Assembly (NCBI RefSeq): GCF_000346485.2
Contig: NZ_KQ976354.1
Location: 11,118,341-11,182,340 of the forward strand
Origin: Scytonema hofmannii PCC 7110
GTDB taxonomy: Bacteria > Cyanobacteriota > Cyanobacteriia > Cyanobacteriales > Nostocaceae
Length of the DNA stretch: 64,000 nucleotides
Direction of reading: 5' to 3'
The notes under the pieces are model-generated. The model did no database searches. It was not told where the DNA came from and was given only the letters and a program-made list of their open reading frames with translations. The position numbers and the translations under genes were made by a program. Shown piece after piece: positions 28,027-36,005 of the stretch; the first letter of the stretch is position 1; each line of letters begins with the position of its first letter.

Positions 28027-28380
28027 TTATGCCATTGCTCCAGCCATTTGACGACAGGATTCGGCGCAACGGCGGCAGGATGTAGCGCAGCGTTTGCAGT
28101 GGTCGTGGTCATACTTCTCACACTCAGCCGCACAGCGATCGCAAGCTTCAGCACAGATCTTACACATTTGAGCATGGAGAGCCGAATTGCGAGACATAAA
28201 ACGGGCGCATAGAGCGCAAGTGTCAGCGCAATCTCGGCACAGCTTGATACACTGAGCCATCATCTGTACCATATGGCCACTTAAGCAGGCATCAGCACAA
28301 TTTTCGCAATCACGCAAGCAATCAAAACAATTCTGAATGCAAGTTTCAAGCAGGGATTGGTGCGATTTAGATACTGCCAT
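28027..28380 (-). CDS. Four-helix-bundle copper-binding protein (Csp/DUF326)
   Basis: A 117-residue cytosolic protein with 21 cysteines in CxxxC and CxxC patterns along predicted helices (for example CIQNCFDCLRDCENC and CAEACDRCAAECEKYDHDHC). This matches the DUF326/Csp family, which stores many Cu(I) ions within a four-helix bundle. No Tat or Sec signal, so it resembles the cytosolic Csp3 type. ATG at 28380, with TAGGAG upstream. Next to the CopM-like and Cus-type genes on the other strand, which supports a role in copper buffering. Confidence 0.9.
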   Translation of the reverse strand: MAVSKSHQSLLETCIQNCFDCLRDCENCADACLSGHMVQMMAQCIKLCRDCADTCALCARFMSRNSALHAQMCKICAEACDRCAAECEKYDHDHCKRCATSCRRCAESCRQMAGAMA

Positions 28381-29459
28381 AATTTAACTCCTACTAAAAG
28401 ACATTAGTTGTACAAGAGGCAGCATTTATACCTCTTCGCCCTTACATTAAGAACTAATTAGTGCGCTTGCGTCTTCCTAATGACGTGATAATTATTTATT
28501 TCTCATGAACGATATTCATTTCATCCGGATTTCATTTCTCTATGCATAACTGTTTATTTGTATTAGGAATTACAAGGATTTTAAACTTATTTTATTTTTT
28601 ATGAAAACATATATGTGTATGTAGGGAACCTTAGCATTGTTAGAAACTGGGTTAATAATTATAGCAATTCCCGCATTCGTGAGGTACAGGATATTGAATT
28701 AACCGCAGCCTGTAGCGGATGGACGCAGATAAATTTGTACCTCAGCAGCCTAGAGCACTGGTACATTAATCAAAATCGGGAATAAAAAACCCGGTTTCTT
28801 CGCCTGCAAAGCTTGATATCTCGTTGACTCAACTTAAAGAAACCGGGTTTTTGGGACTACTGTACCGATGCTCTAGGAAACGCTATATGATTTTTGATGA
28901 AAAACTATTTGTAATTAGTGCATGACTTGGAAAAGGTAGGGTTTAAAACCAAACTTTGTCTTACGGTGTTGCTGTTCGACATCTGTTTTCCTCTTATACT
29001 GTGAACGGCTAAGAACTGTTCTTTTTCAGGATGGTTTCACAACAATTTTTATATAAATGAACCATAGGATTTGTAGGGGCGCAAGACCTTGCGCTCCTAA
29101 GAATTTTGACAATTATTGAAAAGTCAAGTTCTAAACGGTTTTTAGTATAGTTGTTGTTTCAATTCAGCACTTATACCAAATCAAAGGGGCATTAGTTCAT
29201 CGCTTTCAACAACCTGTAGAACGGCGTTATCTGGCAGCTTAAGTACAAGCCAGATACAAGCATTTCATCCAAATTTCATTTGTCTTTGAAATACTTAATA
29301 TGTAGTAGTGAAATTTTATGAGTCAAGTAGCAAATTTGCTATCTTGCCTCAAAAATCAGCTACTTGGACAAGAAGTTGACACTTGACACTCCAGCTAGCT
29401 GGAGATTTCAGAATAGTAGAAGAAAACTTTGCATGGTAATTTTAGGTGAGTACTTGGTT
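28381..29459. other. 1.1-kb intergenic region with MITE-like element and palindromes
   Basis: Divergent region between the Csp and CopM-like genes. It contains a nested inverted repeat at 28749-28877, an imperfect GGGGCGCAAG palindrome near 29074-29100, and long AT-rich tracts. Both copper genes must be driven from here; no certain operator could be picked by eye. An upstream in-frame extension of the CopM gene (from 29364) is unlikely to be translated. Confidence 0.45.
28749..28877. repeat. MITE-like nested inverted repeat
   Basis: Outer arms CCTAGAGCACTGGTAC (28749-28764) and GTACCGATGCTCTAGG (28862-28877) match at 14 of 16 positions. Inner arms AAAAACCCGGTTTCTT (28785-28800) and AAGAAACCGGGTTTTT (28837-28852) are perfect complements. 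No coding content. Confidence 0.75.
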
Positions 29460-30164
29460 ATGCAATCTATTTCTTGGAAAACTGGATTTTTTGCGTTAAG
29501 CTTTGTAGCACTCGCATCTTTAACAGGCGGTGTTCTGACAGCCTGTTCTACAACTGCCTCCCAAAACGAAACCCAAGCCCCAAACAACGTAACTGAAGCT
29601 AGTGACAAGCAAATGAACCACGGTGGTATGTATCATGGCGGTGGTATGAGTCACAACATGGATCTAGGTCCGTCTGATACTAACTATGATTTGCGGTTCA
29701 TTGATGCAATGAGGTTGCATCACCAGGGGGCGATCGCGATGGCGAAAGAAGCCGAGCCAAAATCTCAACGCCCTGAGATTAAAAGTCTGGCACGCAACAT
29801 CATTGTGACTCAAAGCAAAGAAGAAAACGAGCTGTTGCGAAACTGGAGACAAGCTTGGTATCCCAAAGCAAGTGCAGAGCCTGTTGCTTATGGTGGTGAA
29901 GGTAAATCTGTCGTACCCATGTCAAAAGAACAACAAAAAAGTATGGCAATGGATGAGGATTTAGGACCAGCCAATGCTGAGTTCGACCTGCGCTTTATGA
30001 ATGCCATGATTGTCCATCATGAAGGCGCTGTGGAAATGGCTAAAGATGCCTTAAATAAGTCTAAGCGTCGTGAAATCAAGCAATTGGCGGCGGAGATTAT
30101 AGCTTCACAGCAAAAAGAGATTGACCAAATGTCGCAATGGCGACAAGCTTGGTATAAACATTGA
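29460..30164 (+). CDS. copM: CopM-like copper-binding lipoprotein with two DUF305 domains
   Basis: A 234-residue protein. The signal peptide ends in a lipobox LTAC, so it is a likely lipoprotein facing the periplasm. A Met/His-rich patch follows (MNHGGMYHGGGMSHNMD). Two DUF305 repeats come next: DLRFIDAMRLHHQGAIAMAK... ending NWRQAWY, and DLRFMNAMIVHHEGAVEMAK... ending QWRQAWY. This layout is that of CopM, a periplasmic Cu-binding protein of Synechocystis. ATG at 29460 is chosen because it directly precedes the signal peptide. The gene lies upstream of an RND efflux pair, as in cyanobacterial cop loci. No copRS genes are visible. Confidence 0.85.
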   Translation: MQSISWKTGFFALSFVALASLTGGVLTACSTTASQNETQAPNNVTEASDKQMNHGGMYHGGGMSHNMDLGPSDTNYDLRFIDAMRLHHQGAIAMAKEAEPKSQRPEIKSLARNIIVTQSKEENELLRNWRQAWYPKASAEPVAYGGEGKSVVPMSKEQQKSMAMDEDLGPANAEFDLRFMNAMIVHHEGAVEMAKDALNKSKRREIKQLAAEIIASQQKEIDQMSQWRQAWYKH

Positions 30165-30367
30165 CCTCTCCCCTATCTGAAGAAAGGGGATTTAATCGCG
30201 TTGTTTGCACTGGGTAAAATCGAGAGACCTGCCTGTCCTGAGTGCAATTTCATCTCAATTTCATTTCTAAATGCAAAACTGGGGAAGAAGTGCATTCTCA
30301 ATGCTTAAAAGCACAAAGGTGCGCTCCCAATTCCCTTTCCTCAGTACTCAAGAACTACTGAAGCACA

Positions 30368-32056
30368 ATGTCTGACTCTGATTCCAAACTATCTACAAAC
30401 ATTCATTATATTTCTGGAACACTTCTTTCGCTTTTGTTATTTGCTAGTCCCGCATCTGTTTTAGCCCACGGCGGACACGGGAACGAGTTTCAAGGAGTTC
30501 GTGAAGCCGCTCCAGCAACTAGCTCTATTAAGGTAGATGCTCAAACCGCGAAACGGTTAGGAATACTAGTTGAGCCAGTCAAACGTCAGCCCTTAGCTGT
30601 TGGCATTAAAACTACAGGACAGATTGAAACTTTGCCCAGCCAACTCGTGGAAGTCACTACCCCTATTTCTGGGGCGAAAGTGGTTGAGTTGTTGGTAGAA
30701 CCAGGCGCATCAGTAAAACAAGGTCAGCCTGTTGCCGTTGTGACTAGCCCCGATCTAGTAACACTGCGCGTTGAATCTCAGGAAAAACTGGCACAAGGTC
30801 AAGCTGATTTGCAGCAAGCGCAAGCTGACTTAAGGCTCGCTCAGCAAAACTACCAGAAGTATCAAGGAATAGCTACAGCTGAAATTGCTCAAGCACAAAG
30901 CCAAGTAGACTTTGCTCAAGAAAAGTATGACAAAGACAAGCAGTTAGCTGATGCTGGCGCTCTCCCGCGTCGCGATGCCTTGGAATCCCAAACCCAGCTA
31001 GCACAAGCCAAAGCTGAACTGGTCAAAATGTCGAGTCGTCGAGACGTTATCGCGGCAGAAAATCAGCTAAAACGTGCCCAAGCAGCTGTTGATGTAGCCA
31101 GATCGCGTATCCAACTCAGTAATACTGCTTATCAAACACGGCTGCAACAATTAGGAAATCGTGCTAATGCTAAGGGACTGGTGACGGTGACGGCTCCCAT
31201 TTCTGGGAAGGTTGCTGATAGGGAAGTTACAATTGGTCAATCCTTTGAGGATGCGGGTGGCAAGCTGATGACTATTGTGAATGACAGTCGGGTATATGCC
31301 ACAGCAAATATTTATGAAAAAGATTTGGGAAAGGTGAAGACGGGTCAACGGGTCAGCGTTAAAGTGACTTCTGTGCCTAATCGCACCTTCACTGGAAGAA
31401 TTGCCGTGGTTGGGTCAGTGGTAGAAGGTGAAACACGGGTAGTTCCTGTGAAAGCCGAAATAAATAACCCCGGTGGAGTTCTCAAGCCTGGGATGTTTGC
31501 TGAACTAGAAGTTTTGACAAATCAAACATCAACAGCTACATTAGCTATTCCTAGTGCGGCTATAGTTGAGGCAAATGGCAAGAAACAGGTTTACGTGCAA
31601 AATGGTGATGCTTTTCAGCCTGTAGAAGTGTCATTAGGTCAAGCATCTGGAGACATAGTTGAGGTGAAGAGTGGCTTATTTGAGGGGGATATGGTAGTGA
31701 CTCAACGTGCGCCTCAACTTTATGCTCAGTCTTTGCGAGGCGGTAGCAGTGCAAACGAAGATGAACACACCCAAACTCCGCAAGCTTCTTCACAGGCTCC
31801 GGAAGCTAAAACGCCCAAGGAGCCAGTACCGCTATGGCTGGTGGCAGCAGGTGGCTCAGCTGCACTAGCGACTGTGGCTTTCATGGCTGGTGCTCTCTGG
31901 TCTGGTCGTCGCAAAAAATCTCAGCTTCAACCATCAGCAGAATTTACCTTCTCATTAGAAGAACTTCCCACCCAATCGCCAGCATGGAATGACAACCACT
32001 GCGTCCCCCATCAAGAGCCAAAAGTTACAATTATCAGTAAAAATACTCAAGACTAA
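30368..32056 (+). CDS. RND efflux periplasmic adaptor (CusB/CopB-like)
   Basis: A 562-residue adaptor. The N-terminal signal or anchor (LLSLLLFASPASVLA) is followed by HGGHGNEF, a His-rich metal-binding patch. The barrel-sandwich/lipoyl halves are GAKVVELLVEPGASVKQGQP and GLVTVTAPISGKVADREVTI, with a long coiled-coil hairpin between. The beta-barrel domain has VYATANIYEKDLGKVKTGQR. Unusual for an adaptor is a C-terminal hydrophobic helix (LWLVAAGGSAALATVAFMAG) with a basic stop-transfer (GRRKK) and a ~40-residue tail. Stop at 32056 is 2 nt before the RND pump ATG, so the two are one operon, likely for Cu/Ag efflux. Confidence 0.86.
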   Translation: MSDSDSKLSTNIHYISGTLLSLLLFASPASVLAHGGHGNEFQGVREAAPATSSIKVDAQTAKRLGILVEPVKRQPLAVGIKTTGQIETLPSQLVEVTTPISGAKVVELLVEPGASVKQGQPVAVVTSPDLVTLRVESQEKLAQGQADLQQAQADLRLAQQNYQKYQGIATAEIAQAQSQVDFAQEKYDKDKQLADAGALPRRDALESQTQLAQAKAELVKMSSRRDVIAAENQLKRAQAAVDVARSRIQLSNTAYQTRLQQLGNRANAKGLVTVTAPISGKVADREVTIGQSFEDAGGKLMTIVNDSRVYATANIYEKDLGKVKTGQRVSVKVTSVPNRTFTGRIAVVGSVVEGETRVVPVKAEINNPGGVLKPGMFAELEVLTNQTSTATLAIPSAAIVEANGKKQVYVQNGDAFQPVEVSLGQASGDIVEVKSGLFEGDMVVTQRAPQLYAQSLRGGSSANEDEHTQTPQASSQAPEAKTPKEPVPLWLVAAGGSAALATVAFMAGALWSGRRKKSQLQPSAEFTFSLEELPTQSPAWNDNHCVPHQEPKVTIISKNTQD

Positions 32057-32058
32057 AA

Positions 32059-35000
32059 ATGCTCAGTTCCATCATCAAATGGGCGATCGCTCGTCGTTGG
32101 CTAGTCATCCTGGGTACAGTTATCGTTACTATTTGGATATTTCGTACAATTATCCAAATGCCTTTGGATGTCTTTCCTAGCTTTGCACCGCCTCAAGTTG
32201 AAATTCAAACTGAAGCGCCAGGACTCGCTCCCGAGGAAGTAGAATCTCTGGTGACTTTACCAATTGAAAGTTCCATTAACGGTACTCCCGGTATACAAGC
32301 AGTACGTTCTTCGAGTGCATCGGGAATCTCCGTTGTCAAAGTTATTTTTAACTGGGGCACTGATATCTATCAAGCTCGCCAGTTGGTAACAGAGCGATTG
32401 CAACAAGCTCAAAGTAAGCTTCCATCCGGGGTGGAAACACCGCAAATTTCCCCTACTAGCTCTCCTATCGGTACTGTATTGCAATATGCCTTCACTTCTT
32501 CTAGTACACCTTTAATGGAAGTGCGGCGCATAGTTGATTGGCAGGTGACAAACCGTATTTTGGCTGTCCCTGGTGTGAGTCAGGTAATAGCCTATGGTGG
32601 GGATGTTCGTCAATATCAAGTATTAGTCGATCCAGAAAAACTAAAAGCTTTTAATGTCACTTTAGAAAATATTGTAGAAGCAGCCTCAGCTGCCAATGTT
32701 AACGCTCCTGGTGGCTATTTAATCACTCCTGACCGAGAAAAGTTAATTCGGGGTATTGGACGGATTGAGTCTATTGAAGAATTACAGCAATCAGTGATTA
32801 CTGCCCGTAATGGGACTCCTGTGAAAATATCTGATGTTGCAAATGTGCAAATTGGAGCAGGTGTTAAACGAGGTGATGGCAGTTTTAACGGTGAAAAGGC
32901 AATTATTGTCATGATTAATAAACAGCCTCAAGCCGATACTCCTACTGTCACCCGTGCGATAGAAGCAGCGATGTCAGAAGTGAGAGCAGGCTTACCCAAA
33001 GATGTTAAGGTACATCCTACCTTTCGGCAAGAAAGCTATATTGATTCTTCGATTGAGAATGTTAGAGAAGCTTTAGTTGAAGGTAGTATTATTGTTGCCC
33101 TTATTTTGATTCCCTTTTTGATGAATTGGCGCAACTTGGCTATTTGTTTAACTGCCCTTCCTTTATCTTTGCTGATAGGAGTCTTACTACTCAATTGGTT
33201 AGGACAAGGTTTAAATACTATGACCTTGGGAGGATTGGCAGTGGCAATTGGTTCTGCAGTTGATGATGCAATTGTTGATGCTGAAAATGTCTATCGGAAT
33301 CTGCGAGAAAATAAGCACTCTCTCAATCCACGTCCCGTTTTAGATGTGGTATTTGACGGCTGTCAAGAGGTACGCGATTCGGTGTTTGGAGCTACGATAA
33401 TTACTATAGTTGTTTTCTCACCAGTTTTTGCGTTGACTGGTGTAGAGGGTAGCATTTTTATTCCTATGGGGTTGGGCTACATGGCGGCAGTTATTGCTTC
33501 TAGTTTGACAGCATTAACTGTGACTCCGGCTTTATGTGCCATTTTATTGCCTTACGGTCACTTGCCAGAAACCGAACCTTGGGTAGCAAGATTTTTTAAG
33601 GGACTTTATCAGCCCCTGTTAAAATTGTCTCTGCGGTTTTCTGGAATTATAATAGTCGTAGCTGCTGCTAGTCTCATAGCCGCAATGGTAATTGTTCCTT
33701 CTTTTGGCAGAGTGTTTTTACCAGAGTTTCAGGAGCAAACTTTGGTTAATACCCTAACTCTTTATCCTGGTGTATCATTGGAAACTACCAATGCTGCAGG
33801 TGAGGCGCTTCAGCAGGCGCTTAAGGGAGACAAGAGATTTCCCTATGTACAGTTGCGTTCCGGACGTGCGCCAGGAGATGCGGATGCAGCGGGGGTAAAT
33901 TTGGGACATTTGGATATTGAGTTGAGCGACGAAGGTTTGAAGGATAGGGAAGAGACTATCGAGAAGCTGCGCTCCGAATTTGCTAAGTTACCAGGGGTAG
34001 CACCAAATATTGGGGGTTTTATTTCTCACCGGATGGATGAGGTGTTGTCTGGGGTTAGGAGTGCTATTGCCGTCAAAATTTTCGGTCCTGACTTAGAACA
34101 ACTCCGCACCATTGGCTCTCAAGTGGATGCGGTGATGAAAACCGTTAATGGTATTGTAGATTTGCAACTTGAACCCCAAGTTCCAGTAGAACAGATACAA
34201 ATTAAGTTCAACCGTTCTGCTGCGGCTCGCTATGGTTTGACAGTCGGAAAACTTTCCGAAATTATTGAAACAGCCCTCAATGGACGAGTGGTTTCCCAAG
34301 TCTTGGAGAAACAACAAACTTTCGATCTCGTTGTGTGGTTACAGCCAGATGCACGTCAAAACTTGGATACCGTTCGTAATTTGTTAGTTGATACTCCTAA
34401 CGCTCAAAAGATTCCTCTAGCACAAGTTGCCACAATAGAAAATGGGACTGGTCCCAACACTATCAACCGAGAAAATGTATCCCGCTTGATTGTTGTTTCT
34501 GCTAATGCTAAGGGCAGAGATTTACGCTCTATTGTCAATGAGATTCGAGACAAAGTTAATCAACAAGTACAAATGCCTGCTGGTTACTACATTCAGTACG
34601 CGGGGCAATTCGAGGCGCAAGAACGAGCCACTCAGAATATTTTAATTTTCAGTGCCATCGCCCTTGTCGCCATTACTGTCATTATGTACCTTTCCGTCAA
34701 ATCTATCCCTTCTACCGTGATGATTATGATTAACTTGCCTTTGGCATTAGTAGGGGGAGTCTTTTCGGTGGCTTTGACTGGCGGCATTATTTCAATCGCC
34801 TCTTTGGTGGGCTTTGTCACCCTATTTGGAGTGGCTACCCGTAATGGGTTGCTGTTAGTAGATAATTACAGCACCAAATATGCTGAAGGTATGCCACTTA
34901 AAGAAGTGTTAATCAAAGGTTCAATGGAACGGCTTAACGCCATTTTGATGACAGCGTTTACCTCGGCTTTAGGATTAGCACCTCTGGTCATTGAGAGTGG

Positions 35001-35184
35001 TCCTGGAAAGGAAATTCTGCAACCACTGTCAATAGTGGTGTTGGGTGGGTTGTTTACTTCTACAGCATTAACACTGGTAGTTTTACCAGCGTTATATGCT
35101 AAGTTTGGCCGGATTTTGCTGCCAAAGCGAACTACGCCAGTTGTTAATAATGGTAAGGCAGTTGGAGTCGTCTTGGAGCAGTAA
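32059..35184 (+). CDS. Heavy-metal RND efflux pump (CusA/CzcA family)
   Basis: A 1041-residue inner-membrane pump. It starts MLSSIIKWAIARRWLV and has the classical P-[LF]-D-V-F-P motif (PLDVFPSF), LVTLPIESSINGTPG, 12 predicted membrane helices, two large periplasmic loops, and the proton-relay helix 4 with VAIGSAVDDAIVDAENVYR. It belongs to the heavy-metal (HME) RND branch. Context with CopM-like and Csp-type proteins points to copper. ATG is at 32059, nearly abutting the adaptor. No outer-membrane component gene is adjacent; a TolC-like protein elsewhere must serve. Confidence 0.9.
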   Translation: MLSSIIKWAIARRWLVILGTVIVTIWIFRTIIQMPLDVFPSFAPPQVEIQTEAPGLAPEEVESLVTLPIESSINGTPGIQAVRSSSASGISVVKVIFNWGTDIYQARQLVTERLQQAQSKLPSGVETPQISPTSSPIGTVLQYAFTSSSTPLMEVRRIVDWQVTNRILAVPGVSQVIAYGGDVRQYQVLVDPEKLKAFNVTLENIVEAASAANVNAPGGYLITPDREKLIRGIGRIESIEELQQSVITARNGTPVKISDVANVQIGAGVKRGDGSFNGEKAIIVMINKQPQADTPTVTRAIEAAMSEVRAGLPKDVKVHPTFRQESYIDSSIENVREALVEGSIIVALILIPFLMNWRNLAICLTALPLSLLIGVLLLNWLGQGLNTMTLGGLAVAIGSAVDDAIVDAENVYRNLRENKHSLNPRPVLDVVFDGCQEVRDSVFGATIITIVVFSPVFALTGVEGSIFIPMGLGYMAAVIASSLTALTVTPALCAILLPYGHLPETEPWVARFFKGLYQPLLKLSLRFSGIIIVVAAASLIAAMVIVPSFGRVFLPEFQEQTLVNTLTLYPGVSLETTNAAGEALQQALKGDKRFPYVQLRSGRAPGDADAAGVNLGHLDIELSDEGLKDREETIEKLRSEFAKLPGVAPNIGGFISHRMDEVLSGVRSAIAVKIFGPDLEQLRTIGSQVDAVMKTVNGIVDLQLEPQVPVEQIQIKFNRSAAARYGLTVGKLSEIIETALNGRVVSQVLEKQQTFDLVVWLQPDARQNLDTVRNLLVDTPNAQKIPLAQVATIENGTGPNTINRENVSRLIVVSANAKGRDLRSIVNEIRDKVNQQVQMPAGYYIQYAGQFEAQERATQNILIFSAIALVAITVIMYLSVKSIPSTVMIMINLPLALVGGVFSVALTGGIISIASLVGFVTLFGVATRNGLLLVDNYSTKYAEGMPLKEVLIKGSMERLNAILMTAFTSALGLAPLVIESGPGKEILQPLSIVVLGGLFTSTALTLVVLPALYAKFGRILLPKRTTPVVNNGKAVGVVLEQ

Positions 35185-35185
35185 T

Positions 35186-35290
35186 GTTTTCATGGGTTTA
35201 GCAGTTGCTGTTTTGGCAGATATGGGAACCTTCTTACTTGTAACCGCTAACGGGATGCGGCTGTTTAAAGTCAAGAGTTATCAATTTTAG
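35186..35290 (+). pseudogene. C-terminal relic of a heavy-metal P-type ATPase
   Basis: Directly after the RND stop, a +1 frame reads FMGLAVAVLADMGTFLLV followed by TANGMRLFKVKSYQF and a stop. LAVLADxGxxxLVxxNGxRL is the end of P1B metal ATPases (last transmembrane helix). Only about 34 codons remain and no start is present, so this is a deletion remnant of a second metal exporter. Confidence 0.6.
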
Positions 35291-35602
35291 TAAGCGTGTT
35301 TCTGATTTTACTTTTGTGATTAAAAAATCTGTTCAATCTTCTAAATTTTTCTGCTTTATAGACTGGTTGGATGTCTCAACATTTGCTGCTTGGGGAATAT
35401 TAGGGGTCACCGTGCCAAAACGGACTAATTGTACGCTAAGCGCAAAATTCCTTCTAGACAAGGATTTCAGCCAACAAAGCAGGACGGTTTTTCTAGAGAT
35501 TGAGTGAATGTCAATGTAGGGAAGAAAATAGTTACGCTGCAACAAAATGCCACAGAAAATTTAAAATCCTTACTCAAAGTAGGTTTTCAAAACGGTAACT
35601 CC
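35291..35602. other. Non-coding or degenerate stretch
   Basis: A 63-codon frame (35316-35507, including DWLDVSTFAAWGILGV) could be a decayed membrane-protein start but is not assignable. Another frame from about 35505 (NVNVGKKIVTLQQNAT) overlaps the VOC relic on the other strand. I regard the stretch as gene debris. Confidence 0.3.
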
Positions 35603-35803
35603 TTAGTCAACTCTTTCAGCAAAGTGAATGGCATTGCCGTTTAAGTCGAGTATCACGAACTCCTTTAGTCCCCAAGGCTTCAGTTCCAACTGGCTCGACG
35701 GGTGGATAACATCCACTCGCTGGTATTCAGCATAAAGCCCAGAACCCAGACTATATCGTTTGTCTAAAAAAGTCGCTCTGCCAAAAGTGGATGCTCCCGG
35801 TTT
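35603..35803 (-). pseudogene. C-terminal relic of a VOC/glyoxalase (bleomycin-resistance-like) protein
   Basis: The minus-strand frame, opening right after an in-frame TGA and lacking any start codon, reads PGASTFGRATFLDKRYSLG, then YAEYQRVDVIHPSSQ, and ends KPWGLKEFVILDLNGNAIHF followed by AERVD and TAA. The last segment is the typical final beta strand of VOC proteins (PWGxxEFxxxDxxGNxIxF). The N-terminal half is absent from the upstream sequence, so this is a truncated gene. Confidence 0.65.
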
Positions 35804-36005
35804 TCAATCCTATGTTTATTTGAATTATAAAAATTTAATAAACCACACCAGAAGCAGAGATCGCGGAGGGAAGAAAAAGAGGATTTCAACAATCAAACTG
35901 GATTGCTAGATAAAAATTCTGAAGTATTTACGGGATTCTACTCAGGTTGCTATTTAAAGGGATAGTTATTTTGGGATAGCACGTAACTAATTTAATTTAT
36001 TAACT

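Noticed and set aside
27937-28212. 91-codon plus-strand frame over the Csp gene
   Set aside because: Antisense shadow of a Cys-rich, clearly coding gene.
35316-35507. 63-codon plus-strand frame as a real gene
   Set aside because: No ribosome site, unusual composition, and it lies between two gene relics.
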